In this document: one piece after another, positions 35,385 through 46,763 of the stretch
Layout of the letters: each line of letters starts with the position of its first letter
Numbering within the stretch: the first letter of the stretch is position 1
DNA from: Siphonodentalium dalli
Lineage: Eukaryota; Mollusca; Scaphopoda; Gadilida; Siphonodentaliidae
Length of the DNA: 64,000 bases
Direction of reading: 5' to 3'
Assembly (NCBI GenBank): GCA_032622095.1
Contig: CP136066.1
Coordinates: forward strand, 99,841,319-99,905,318
Program-made: the position numbers and the translations under genes
Notes under the pieces: generated by a model
Told to the model about the DNA's origin: nothing
Seen by the model: only the letters and a program-made list of their open reading frames with translations
Database searches by the model: none

Positions 35385-35640
35385 GTCGGTTGTGACGGTT
35401 AGGATATCACCCTACAATTAGAACGTACACATAATGTGATGATGCAGTACCCTAATATGACGACATAGTACCCTAAACGTACTCGTAGCTCTATCTGTGA
35501 GTTTTCTGAAACTTCTCTATTGATAAAATATACGTTCTGACGGTTAGTACATCACGTTTGCATAATTTGATGATCGTAGATGCTATACGTGGGTTTTGCG
35601 AAACCTCTCCATTTACTCAGTAGGTGCTTGGTATCCAGCG
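35385..35640. repeat. Diverged two-copy tandem duplication, about 135 bp
   Basis: GACGGTTAGGATATCACC near 35394 parallels GACGGTTAGTACATCACG near 35537. The words CTATCTGTGAGTTTTCTGAA and CTATACGTGGGTTTTGCGAA also occupy equivalent places. Confidence 0.6.
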
Positions 35641-35779
35641 AGCACTAGTCTCTGGACTACTAGGGCAAATGTGAGAGCGTTGTTATCAAACTTTCGGGCA
35701 CATTGCCATAGTGTATTTTCGAAAGCATGTTATCTCTGGCCTTAGAAAACGCATTATGACAAGCTGGAATCCACTGCTT

Positions 35780-36160
35780 AAAGACATATTATGTACTTAA
35801 TCGGGTGCGTGAAACAAATAAGTTGGTATTCAGGCGCTATGCTAACTGTGGGAATGTAGCATTCAAGTAAAATCGCCGAAAATTTCAATCAAATCGACCT
35901 TACCACTTCATAGAAAACATCGTCTGAACTACGCACAATTGTAAATATTTACTTCTCGATTCGGGACGCAACAATCTGCGATAAACTAACGATAACGATT
36001 TCGCCATTGAGTGTCACTGTTTTAATTAATGTATAAGAATGTCGGTGCTTGTTGTCAATTTGGATATAATATTTATAAAATGTACTACTTTGAGCCAGAT
36101 TATTCTCCATTTCTATTTGATCACCCTACTGGAGTGGTTCACATCACTTTAATATCTCGA
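35780..36160 (+). repeat. Dispersed repeat RB (copy 2)
   Basis: Matches 18535-18900 through the AAATAAGTTGGTATTCAGGC, AATCGACCTTACC, GAACTACGCACAATTGTAAA, TATTTACTTCTCGATTCGGG and GATCACCCTACTGGA blocks, in the same order and orientation. Confidence 0.8.
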
Positions 36161-36744
36161 ATAATGGCGAAAGTACCACTAGCGTTACGAGAATAAGATA
36201 TCCCTAAATATTGGGGGTATAGTATTAATAGTTATCATTTTCTATACTTTTCTTTTGCAAACAAAATGTGACCTGTAAAATGTCCGCATGTACATATTTC
36301 AGCTGATGTTGACATTCGTTTGGCGTAAGGTCACGACATTGAACTTTTCCTGAAGGTCAAATGTTAATGCAGAATCTAAAATATAAATTTGTCGTGATCT
36401 CATTCTGGGATATCTAGACGAAATATTATATTTACGTCTGATGAAATACAGGACAATAGAAGCAGTGTTGGTAATGACTGGTCAATGCGAGTTATATAAT
36501 TAATCTTTAAAACAGGCTCGTTGGAACTGTAGCATTGATTACTATAGCACAGTACACTATTGGTATTATCTGGAACAGATTACAACACTGAATAAGTACC
36601 TTAGCCCATTACAAGCAACAAACTAAAACAAGTGAAACGTCAAGCGTGACATAACCCCCGGCGCTCAGTTTAGAGAATGGACAATACTAAATATGTGTAT
36701 GGATGGAACATTTTGTTATTGTCTAAATCCAAGAAGTGGGTAAT
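36161..36744. other. Unassigned stretch
   Basis: Nothing recognised. Confidence 0.5.
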
Positions 36745-37310
36745 ATATCCCATAGGCTGGGTTATAAACACGACAAAGCACGACAAAATCCGATGACCTA
36801 TGCCCATGTTGCAAGCTGAAATTTGCAAACGAACACAACGTTGAGATATTCCACAGTCAAACACGGGTTGTAACTCTGGTGAAATGAATGGACGGAACCT
36901 GTCGTATGTGGGTGTCCTTTATCACAGGATGGTCTACACAGGATGGTCTATCACAATACCAAAGCACAACAGAAACTGATGATCCGATATTTACAAGTAA
37001 AATAAGTGCAATAACTCTGGTAAAAATGAATGGACGAAACCTGTAGTAGGTCGGTATCATTTCCCAGAACTTTGCTATAACCATGCCGAAGCACAACTGA
37101 ATCGGATTATCCTTGCCAAGTTACAAGCTGAAATGTTCGCACGGACAAAACATTCCATATCAAACATGGGCCGTAACCCGTGTAAAACTTAATGGACGAA
37201 ATCCGTAGTATGTGGGTATCCTTTTACCAGACCTATGTTATCACCATGCCAAACAACAACGAAATACGACACTTAACACCAGAGTTTCGAGGTGATATGT
37301 TCGGACGGAC
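36745..37310. repeat. Degenerate tandem array, about 150-bp unit
   Basis: AACTCTGGTGAAATGAATGG occurs at 36870, AACTCTGGTAAAAATGAATG at 37013 and AACCCGTGTAAAACTTAATG at 37174. Each is followed by ACGAAACCTGTAGTA, GTATCCTTT and CCAAAGCACAAC. A partial fourth unit precedes them. The array closes with GGACGGACTGACGC and GACGGACAGGCG. Confidence 0.8.
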
Positions 37311-37679
37311 TGACGCACCGAAAGGCGGTTAGACGGACAGGCGTACAGACGGAGCCATTGGCTATATCATGAATATTTCCCGACTCCGGGGCATAATATA
37401 GAATCACGAAAAGGGAAATTGGTGAAATAAATTTGCGAAAATATGGTAGATATTCAATGTATGGCCTGTTCATAGATTTCATACAACACTCAATTTGACA
37501 AGTCCTTCTATTTTATACCCAGTTAGTTTTTATATATTACCATCCTGATAACAAAACAGAAAACCTTTCTCATTTTTTCAAATTATTTGTATGCATGGTC
37601 GGTGCCAGAAAGTAAACAGGCCAGATTCTTTACCTGCAGTTTGAACCAGGCTTAAAAACATGGACATATAGAGATATTT
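37311..37679. other. Unassigned spacer
   Basis: Nothing recognised. Confidence 0.5.
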
Positions 37680-38047
37680 AAAGACATATGGCATATTTCA
37701 TTGAATAAAAAAATCCTAACACTATCCCCACTGGAAGAACGTAGCAAGGAACAAATATTGTTGAAAATTCCAACCACATCGAATGTACCATTTCACAGAA
37801 CACAACGGTTGAACTACGCACATATGTAAATATTTACTGCTTTATTTGGGACGCCTTATTGGGCGTAAATATTACGGAAATCATTGGGCCAATAATAGTC
37901 ACTGCGTGTCATTCGTTTATAACAATGACGCTGTTTTCTGACTAATTGGATGTCACATTTTATGAAAATAACTTCTTTTGGTATGATTATTTGTTTATCC
38001 GTCCAGGAACACCTCAGTTGAGTGTTTCACATCACTTTAATAGGTTA
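37680..38047 (+). repeat. Dispersed repeat RB (copy 3)
   Basis: The most diverged of the three. Shared blocks are TTGAACTACGCACATATGTA, AATATTTACTG, TTTGGGACGC and GTTTCACATCACTTTAAT, in the same order as copies 1 and 2. Confidence 0.7.
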
Positions 38048-38170
38048 TGTCGATGTCAACTAAGGATTTGGATAATATTGAGCAATTGACTCAAATGTTA
38101 GTCGCAAACAGTTAGAGGAAATAATTCAAACATATATAGAAAGAGGGACATACACGTGAAAATGCATAAT

Positions 38171-38420
38171 GCATCTTTATATAAAAAATAGTAGGACCTG
38201 TCTGTCCACCAGACTGTTCGCGATTTTTCTCCCAGACCACTGGGCCGAATTAAACCAAAATTGGTGAGATGACTTGGGGTATACCCTGGTGGATGTTAAA
38301 ACGGCGTTATAGTAAAAATTGATTTAAATAAAATTAATTGATTTAAAAAAATCTAGTTTGGTAACATTTTCACTGCCAGTGGCGTTATGGCGTCGTGTTG
38401 GGTCGTTGACGTTATGGCCA
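38171..38420 (+). mobile_element. Helitron-like 5' fragment
   Basis: TCTTTATATAAAAAATAGTA followed by GGACCTGTCTGTCC resembles the 5' ends of the Helitron-like elements at 30909 and 34367. The next segment CCCAGACCACTGGGCCGAAT, then AACCAAAATTGGTGAG, is of the same type. No CTRR end with hairpin was found, so the 3' part is missing or too diverged. Confidence 0.5.
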
Positions 38421-39716
38421 TTTACCAGTGGAGAAATATAACAAGAGTATCACGAAAACCACAAAACTTACTCAGTTGAAAGGCTATTGTAACTCACAAT
38501 CGTGGAACATATTACAGTTTGAAACTTAGAGACACCTTTGTTCCGATACGCCAATCTTTGAGGTCCGGTTATGAATAATGGTTAACTGCTAGTGTGCTGA
38601 AATAGGTGCGTGCTATACTCATTTTACGCTTTAAAAAACATCAAATTGGTTAAAAGATCAAAATGTGTGCGAAGAGCACGAAGGGGACGCTGCTGAATCA
38701 AGGATCTGTCTGAGATCAAAATGTGCACCCAGGCCCCTAACGCACAAAGGTTTCGGCCCCCTTCGATGCTGAATACAGGCTCACGAAGGGAGATAGTTAC
38801 TAATAAAACTGCGACACTGGTCACACAAGAGTTATTGGCGCTATTGCTGGCCGGATTAAGAAGCAAAATGGCGCTTTTGTTCAGAATTCTTGATGTGCTC
38901 ACAACGATATGTGTCTACATAAGAAATCGATGCGTGTTATGTAGAGTGTGGCTCAAACTCATTCACAAGTACCATGTTAGCTGCTACTACAACAAAGAAA
39001 TTTGTTCTTCGATTTTGAGTCTCGGATTTCATTGTTCAGACTTCACCGTTGATAGTTGTTATATATCTTGTGTCAGTTAATCTCTCTCATATGTTTGTAT
39101 ACTTGAACATAATTCAGAAAAGTACAACTATTTCTGTTGTGACACCCAATGTATGGATGTCGGTAGAGACTAATCGAGCTTTGATGAACTACATGCATCC
39201 CTGATAGATATCCATAAGGTTGATATTTTGTTTCTGTGTAATTGGGGTAATGTTGTTGAATCAGTGGCGGTCGAATGTGTTGACTTATTTTAAATGTGTT
39301 TTCTTATGCATGTATCGATAAGTTCATGCAAACTTTTTGCGGAGAGAGAAGGCACTTGCCATACACGTATATACGTAACTAGTTTACTGGTCAATATTAC
39401 TTTATGAGATATCTGATCGCATCCGATCGATGGAAGGACAACCGTAAGCGAGATATGGGCACCACATCACATACATTTCAGCACCAGTTTTACTTTGATA
39501 AATAGGGGTCCTACGTTCACCACATGTGCATGCTACAAATTGGGCATGCTAACATGTGTTCTCTCTCTCACCAGTTTAGTGCTCAATATACATCGTTCAC
39601 GTTATTCTACAGACTCATAAAAGAACATCATAAGAACGTCAGTATCTCAGAAGTTGCCCATAGATGCCCGACAATTGTCTCAGAAACCGCTATTCTCCCC
39701 CCACTATGAGTGATCG
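38421..39716. other. Unassigned stretch with overlapping open frames
   Basis: Frames of about 119 codons (+, 38721-39080) and 92 codons (-, 38624-38902) overlap in a GC-richer patch at 38690-38900. Neither shows a motif I recognise, and at most one can be real. The minus frame contains LCALGAWVHILISD and could be a relic of mobile-element coding DNA, but this cannot be supported further. Confidence 0.3.
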
Positions 39717-39724
39717 TGGAATCA

Positions 39725-40034
39725 ACCATATTTTATTTATTTATTGGGGTTTAGCGTCGCTTTCAGCAGCCAGGGCTATATCACGATGTTGTCAGTTCTA
39801 TTGGTGGAGGGAAAGTCTGTGCACTAAGTCAAAACTAGCAGCGATTTCATTGGCTGGAAGAATGACCATTGTGCCCGGCGAAACGACCGACCATCGGCGA
39901 GTAGCTGGCATCTCCCCCAGAAAACGATATGGGATACAAAGTCGGCGATGACGCCACCGAGAATTGAACCCATATCGCCAGCGCTGGAGAGCCAGACTGT
40001 CTGAAGCATAACCCGACTGAACCACCGAGGTCAC
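39725..40034 (-). mobile_element. Full-length tRNA-derived SINE with 8-bp target duplication
   Basis: On the minus strand the element starts with GTGACCTCGGTGGTTCAGTC, where TGGTTCAGTCGG fits an RNA polymerase III A box. The sequence GGGTTCAATTC about 50 bases on fits a B box, as in a tRNA. The middle is SINE-specific and the 3' end reads GAAAGCGACGCTAAACCCC then AATAAATAAATAAAA, a tail of a kind I recall from molluscan SINEs. TGGAATCA flanks both ends (39717-39724 and 40035-40042), the duplication expected from LINE-mediated insertion. The open frames across it are not genes. Confidence 0.9.
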
Positions 40035-40294
40035 TGGAATCATCTATAAAGTTACTTGTGTCAGTTTTCCTTCGACGTAAGCCTGCCAGTGAAATCCGAA
40101 TAATACTGGTTTACGTCGTACGATTGCTTTGCTCTTCTATAGCGGACTTTACGTCCATATCCAGTGGCGGGATTGTTGTTCAATGTTAATCGAGTTTAGT
40201 ATACAGATCATTATACAATGGGACATTTATCAGGAAGTGTAATATCTTAAGGTCATAAGTGTGTAAATATAATAACAAATATTGACAATTTCTT

Positions 40295-40965
40295 GATCAT
40301 AAAAAACGGTAAGTCCTGCAGCTCATGCTAAATAATGGATTGAATTTTGTTCGTGAAATCCATCTTTGTTTGCCGAATGACCTCCAAGTGATTCGTTCAA
40401 ATCTAAATGGCAACTTCAGCACCCACGATTTTTTTTATAATAATCAGACCAACGGTACGGCCTTTAGCCGGTGCTAATGTATGTACATTGTTTAATACTG
40501 AAAACCAAGATTGTGGACGGTAGCCATGTTTTTTGGCCGATTCACCCAAACATATCATTCTCATCTACATGTCAACTTACATGGTACATTTCATTTATAA
40601 CAAAATCGGTAAGGCCTGTAGACCATGTTCATTGAATGAATTTTGAAATCCAAGATGGCCACTGGTGGCCATGTTTTGTTTTGGCCAAATGACCCCAAAA
40701 TGACTCGTTCACATCTACATGTTAATGTCAACAGCCATAACACAATTTATGATAATCAGACCAACGGCACGACATTTAGCCTGCTAATGGATTTACATAT
40801 CTATGTGAAATGCAAGATGGAGCTGGCGGTCACTTTTTTCGCAGAATGACTCCAAAATGACAGTACGACCTGTAGCCCGCGCTTGTGGAAATTGTTGACG
40901 ATCGTCCATCACCACGACGGATACCAATCCATGGCAATAGCTCAAACCTGACATTGTCAAGTTGA
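40295..40965. repeat. AAGATGGC-family tandem array (about 4 units, 170-190 bp)
   Basis: Units contain AAATCGGTAAGGCCTGTAG, AAATCCAAGATGGCCACTGG, TGGCCATGTTTTG, AAATGACCCCAAAATGACTC, TTCACATCTACATG and AATCAGACCAACGGCACG, in that order. The array ends with ACGATCGTCCATCACCACG then ACGGATACCAATCCATGG, echoing the end of the array at 6.7 kb. Confidence 0.8.
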
Positions 40966-41991
40966 GCTTATAATACATATGAATCGAAGACACCTGTCCG
41001 GAAATTATTCAGTCAATTGATATCGATATTTTATTATATAATGCGATAATCAATTGTGACAGTTTTTTTCGTTACTGTTTCAGAACAGAGTGTGATAAGA
41101 TTCCGGCTATCTCAGACAGGGGTAGAGTTTTCCCGTTTGCAAACTCCCCGAACCGTAAAATGTTCCAAACATGTTGTATGCATTATACCAGAAAATTCGA
41201 AATAAAATCAATATTAATTGCATGATGGAAGCTTTTCCGGACAGGGGTCTTCGATTCATATTCATTATTCTACACCGAGGAAACAATATAGAAATTGTTA
41301 TAGGAAGAGATATTCTTTCAGTTGGGTATATTATGAGGCAACTGGTGGCAAATAACTGAGATGCATTGCAGCGAATCTGCATTCACCTATGTACCTACAT
41401 GTATATACATACTATCAACGTATATCCCGTGGACTACAATGACCACCACCCCAAATGGACAGTGCTGGGTGTTCTGACACTAGATCGTACAATTTCAATC
41501 TCTATTCTCAATTTCTTTATTTCGCTCGTTTAAACGGCCACGGTTTCCAAATTATGTCTACGTAATTTGGAAACAAGTATGATCAAGATAGGTCGATGCA
41601 AATAACTATTGATATACCGACTTAGTATGCTCTGGTAAATATTTCCCATGATCACATCCATCCTCTTGTTATTTGCTTGCCTATAAAATAGCGGGAAATT
41701 ACCGAAACGGAGATCGTTATTTCACTCTAGATAGCGTTATTTCACTGTAGGGCTTGAAACTAACACGAGCTGTCAATGTCGATCGAGTGATCATTGCGTG
41801 CACACTGTCTACTAGCCAATCAAAAGACAATAGGTTTGAGTCGTAGCGTGTCAATTTAAACTTTACGCCTAGGCTCTTTCCTGTTTGTAAACACTGACAC
41901 GTGCGCTGATTACTTAAGTACAGTTAATGATTTAATTAATTAAGAAATAACTGAAAAACTTTGAGCCTAAATAATCCGCATATAATAAAAA
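40966..41991. other. Unassigned stretch
   Basis: No gene or repeat family; a short TAGCGTTATTTCACT-type duplication lies near 41717 and 41733. Confidence 0.5.
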
Positions 41992-42131
41992 GAATACCTA
42001 CAGTTTTTTCGTTTGAATACCAGAAACATCTCATTCGTGTCTGGAAAGAAATATCGAATTTTCGATATTCCATATTTTTTTCTAGACACTCATGAGATAT
42101 TTCGGTATTCAAACAAAACCTGTAGGTATTC
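41992..42131. mobile_element. Hairpin MITE, about 140 bp
   Basis: GAATACCTACAG, GTTTGAATACC and GTGTCTGGAAAGAAATATCG on the left pair with CGATATTCC, TAGACACTCATGAGATATTT, GGTATTCAAAC and CTGTAGGTATTC on the right. The centre is CGAATTTTCG. Confidence 0.85.
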
Positions 42132-42454
42132 TCTATTTATTTTTACCATATCAGGAATAGACGAATAGGCTCTTTTATGTTACATGCCCTGTAAATTACT
42201 GGTTTTTTGTTTGGGACCCAAACTTCGTGTTCAAAATTGTATTATTTTTTTTATGACTTTCTGGGACATATAGCGCTCGTAGAAAGGTAGTTCAAGTAAG
42301 TTCGACCTATTTCGATACCTGGACATAACCAAAAGGCTAATATTATTAGATGTATTTTGAAGCGTAAACCGCCTAGTGGATTTGCACAATGTTCAATTAC
42401 AAATCAGTGACAAAGAAATATCGGGGTTGGTCGGGCGAGAGTCATCATCAATAA
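42132..42454. other. Unassigned stretch
   Basis: Nothing recognised. Confidence 0.5.
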
Positions 42455-42540
42455 GCTAGAAGTTATTGTGTGACGTATTCGTGCTCTGCAAATCTAACCA
42501 CCAACGATCGAATACCTCTGACGGGCGAGCCCTCGTTAGG
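42455..42540 (+). repeat. Dispersed 86-bp pair (copy 1)
   Basis: TAGAAGTTATTGTGTGACGT, TCGTGCTCTGCAAATCTAA, CCAACGATCGAATACCTC and CCCTCGTTAG recur at 44983-45070 with few changes, 2.5 kb away and in the same orientation. Confidence 0.8.
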
Positions 42541-44982
42541 TGATTTAATCTTTTTTTTATAGTTTAACCAATACAGGTAAGTGGTTGTCTGACAAGGTGA
42601 CACATACATCAGGCCAGGTTTATACGTCGAGCAGGCACGGGTCGCGCCAGCGTAATTACTGTGAAAATTACAATGTCCAAGATAATGATTACGATATCAT
42701 CATATATGACATATATCGTCAAATAAAACCTTTATCATAATGTCAAAGTACAATTTTTTTTTGCATTTGGCCAATGTAGAGAAATTCATAACACACAAGC
42801 GCACCGAGATATGTGTAAAGGTTTCATCATAACATCTGTTCAGAGAAGTTTGGTATCTGCAAGAATTGATAATGGCCGTGCGATGTACTTTTAACGTCGT
42901 GTCAATGGATGAGTCTCCAGGTGATAATGGACGAGTCGGATTGGCGGATTGGCGCGAACAAAGTGAGGCAACCTCTTGGCTGCTACACGTCAGTACTGAG
43001 TACTAAAATGTCACGTTGTGTGCTTATCCACTGGAAAATGACCATAACGTCAACGGCCTAGCACACGGCGTCATTAGCAGGCAAGACGTTAATCACTCAC
43101 AGGGAAGTGACGTGACAAATCCTTTCTATCAATGGCGTACCCCTTCCACCATCCCTAGTTCTGACATGGGGACAATTCGAAAAATTAAAACTTCCATGCA
43201 TCACAAAGTTTACTTCATTGTTAATATAAGTTTGATGAAAATCTGCGACGAAAAAAAATCATATAAGTTATGGTGCCCCTCCCCCATCCCTGACACCGAC
43301 AGCGTCGCCTTATGTTTTAACCTGCACTACAGAAAGACTCGTTCATTATCCACCTCTCAATATTCTTCGGACTCGTTTCATTGACATTGACACACTCGTC
43401 CAATGACATAATCAATTTCTAGCCCTTATACAGACGATATTCGGTGATAATATCGGGGGATTTTGATTGCTGTTTATCGATACGTGAAGTTTCTTTGAAA
43501 ATAACTTAAGATTGAGTCCGTTAGTCTCGATTCTAATTGCGAAAAATCCCGAAAAGTAGCTAAAATACTATTATTTCGTATTTGTACTGGAAAATAATGA
43601 CACTATATAGTTGACTAAAACTCGCTTTTTCTCATGTGTGTAGCGCCGAATCTTGGTGTTCAAAAGTCGATGGCTATTTCCTTCAAAATTATGCTATCTT
43701 GGCGCTGACTTTGAAACCCACCACGTGGTGCATACATATAAATTGGCCTCGCCCATTATCTTTTACCTCCTCCATTATCGGGTTGTAGGGCGTGAAGATA
43801 GCGCAACGTATAAAACAAACTGGCTCGTCAGAATTTCTCTGGCATTCCCTGATGTGCTGCACGCCTGGTACCGACGTGCTACACGGCTGTGGCTCGACGT
43901 GCTAGACATGGGTTGCGTTAAGATGATTCAGTGAGCTCACTCCCCGTTTAGGATCCCTTTGGCGTAGAGCTGCATAATTTTAAGTTGTTAACGTCTTCCG
44001 TTGGTCGTCCATATAGCGCGACGCGGGTCTGGCACAGCGTCGGGCCACAGACTTGTTGACTCTTGGACGTTGTCAATATACGTTGAAGGTAATATGGTAT
44101 ACGGTACTGCGGGGACATGCATGTATTGACTGACAAAGGACGTTTCGCGACATTTGGGAATACATTTATTGCAGATATATACGAAGGTTCAAGTGCGATG
44201 AATTCCAAGATCGAGGTTTTGAAACCAACTAAAGCTTTCCGAGATTCGTGCACCAGTTGAAGTATTTTGTATAAAGACACAATGGGGCCATTTTACGGTG
44301 TATTGCCAAAGGACACTATCATGGCGCATTTTCGTGAACTCCCCAAGGGAAATGATTACTAGTATAGCAGACGTAAATTTGTATCAGAAATTTTAAAATT
44401 GTTCTAAATATACGAGTATCGCACGTGCCAGCTGGCTCGACGTATAAATCAAACACATATAACACGCGCCAATGTCTAGCCTAGCGAAAATAGCACGACC
44501 CGTGTTTGGCGCGACGAATAAAACTGGCCTCAGGGTAAGCGAAAATCACACTTAGCCCTCCAGAATGACAAGAACATGTCAGAATGGAGAACTGACTGAC
44601 GGACTATAAAGCCTTTCCGTTTGTCAGCATAAGTATAGTGAATGAAATAATAAGATTCGAGGCTAAATATAATAATGACCAAAGGCCACAGTTTATGGCA
44701 GACAAATTGCTCCCCGTTCTCATGACATAAATTTGGAGGTGGAAGCTGTATCCTGGAGCGGTTTAATTGAATTTTGAAAATAGTTTAGAACGTACGCTTT
44801 ATGCCAAAAAGTAGAATTTAGACATTTTTGTAATTTGACTGCCAACGGGTTTAACATATGCCAAACTGTTTGATAGGACCGCCGCAGATTGCTGAGTAAT
44901 GCTGACTATGTGCCATATTAAGGGCATGTCACGTTACCTTTCGGCTTGTTATGATGTTCGGACCAGAGTTATCACCAAAAAA
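42541..44982. other. Unassigned stretch with recurring CGACGTATAAA words
   Basis: Variants of CGACGTATAAANNAAACTGG occur near 43806, 44437 and 44511, and inverted near 42620. They suggest an old dispersed unit. Frames of 122, 93 and 110 codons show no recognisable domain. Confidence 0.4.
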
Positions 44983-45070
44983 AAACTAGAAGTTACTGTG
45001 TGACGTATACGTGCTCTGTAAATCTAATTGCACCAACGATCGAATACCTCCGCCGACGAGCTCCTCGTTA
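44983..45070 (+). repeat. Dispersed 86-bp pair (copy 2)
   Basis: Partner of 42455-42540. It continues into GTGTCGGCGCACATG, which is not shared. Confidence 0.8.
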
Positions 45071-45215
45071 GTGTCGGCGCACATGCACGGTCCCAATTGT
45101 ATCCGGTTAAATCCGGCTGCCGGATATATCGGGCCCGATAAAATCGGAGGGGTCAACGCACACGAGTCGGAATTTCCGATTTTCGCTCCGGTCATATAAT
45201 CATGCGCTCTCGCAT

Positions 45216-45545
45216 CAAGAAATTCACCTTCTGGGGACCTCATTCTGATTAGGTCTCATCTTCTGGGAAATATCCATAGTCTCAACTTAAAATTGGTTTA
45301 GTTACTTTTACCCTTCTGGGAAGTTTCTATATCTCTTAATTTGAAGCGGATACAATGCTAATCGAGGTGACTAATGGGTGAACATCACCGATGTCGACTG
45401 AGGAACCTCCATCTGATCCTAGGTCTCTCATAGAAGTTGAGGCCTAAGCAGAATGAGGCCCCCAGATGGTGCATTTGTTGACGATAGCCCGCCGTGTTGG
45501 ATATATAGCGTCACTAAATTCATCCTCTGGGGACCTCATTCTGCA
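45216..45545. repeat. CTGGGGACCTCATTCTG repeat, three copies (one inverted)
   Basis: AAATTCACCTTCTGGGGACC then TCATTCTG occurs at about 45220. AAATTCATCCTCTGGGGACC then TCATTCTGC occurs at about 45517. The inverted GCAGAATGAGGCCCCCAGA lies at about 45448. The intervening DNA is not repeated. Confidence 0.65.
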
Positions 45546-45609
45546 AACGACATACATACTGTTTGAACTCTTCATTGAATCGATTAACGAGTTGATCATT
45601 ATCTTGTTC

Positions 45610-46025
45610 GGCCATATATGAACAAAGAAAAAAGAGCTAATTGATATTTTTATGTGTTCGCGTACTTCCGATTACAGTTGTTGTAGGACGCTTATGTATC
45701 GAATGTCGAGTCTGCATGAAACAATGTCTGCTGATGGAATCATATTGTGTCATTGTTGTATTATCGACGAAAATAATTTATAATTCTTTGAAAATATTGG
45801 GTATGTTTTGCTTCTTGTCTGGCCATATATCAACGAAGTAAAGATCTAATTGATATTTGTATGTGTTCGCGCGTACTTCCGATTGAGCTTGTTGTAGGAC
45901 ACTTATGTATCGAAGGACGAGTCTGCATGCACCGATATATGTTGACGCAAATGTGTCATTGCTCTCTTATCGACGAAACTCGTTTGAAAATGCTTTGAAA
46001 ATATGGGGTATTTTTTGCTTCTTAA
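45610..46025 (+). repeat. Two-copy tandem duplication, 211-bp unit
   Basis: GGCCATATATGAAC at 45610 and GGCCATATATCAAC at 45821 begin parallel units. They share TTCGCGTACTTCCGATT, GTTGTAGGAC, TTATGTATCGAA, GAGTCTGCATG and TATCGACGAAA, and end TTTTGCTTCTT. Confidence 0.85.
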
Positions 46026-46144
46026 CCACATATAGCCTGAATTACTATGGGACACCCAATTTATAGTAACACTCTGAACCACGGTTAATGCCGCATGTGC
46101 AGGTAACTCCAAACGTTATGCAATTCTCTGCGGGCATATCCCTT

Positions 46145-46620
46145 ATCTTAGCGTCAAGGGGAAAACGCACGTTTTGTATAAATCCTGCCAAAATGGCAAG
46201 AGATTTTCAACAAAGAATTGCTCTTGGTCTATCAGGCGAAAGACCTTGAATTTCACAATTAATCATCTTCATTGTATCTATAATCTGAGCAACTATTAAG
46301 AGACGACAACAGAATGAATTTTAATACATTTCAAAGGTTGAAATTATTTTCTTTTGTTTTTGTCCTTTCGGTTCCTAGACCTTCTAGAATAATTAATAAA
46401 TTCACACAAGACTCCAATCACCAAACAGCTTATTGTGTTGGCTCCACGAGAGGAGGCTTCATTTGTTTTAGAATGTTGAGTTAGATTTTAATTGCACAGT
46501 ATAGCATCATACCCCTTTATATTATAAAACAAAGGGAGCAGTCAACTGGACGAAAGCCACAGTGTTAAGAGATATGGTGGTAAGCTTTAAAAAAAAATGA
46601 CTATCTAAAACAAATTTCGA
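46145..46620 (+). repeat. Dispersed repeat RA (copy 2)
   Basis: Partner of 16615-17130; see that entry for the shared blocks. Here the flanking MITE copies are absent, so RA is not simply MITE interior. Confidence 0.75.
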
Positions 46621-46763
46621 ACACAATTAAAATATAACCAATCGTGAATGTAAAATCTATGGGAAATTAGTGAATAGATAATATGTGCGAACAATGTCAA
46701 CTTATAAAACACTGACGACTTTTTGAAGTGGTGACATCACCTGATGTTGATTGGCTGTTTATT

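Noticed and set aside
38624-39080. Overlapping opposite-strand frames as genes
   Set aside because: No motif on either strand, mutually exclusive, and no splice-bounded support.
39945-40034. tRNA gene suggested by A and B boxes
   Set aside because: The tRNA-like part is the head of a SINE with its own body, tail and target duplication; the cloverleaf is not intact.
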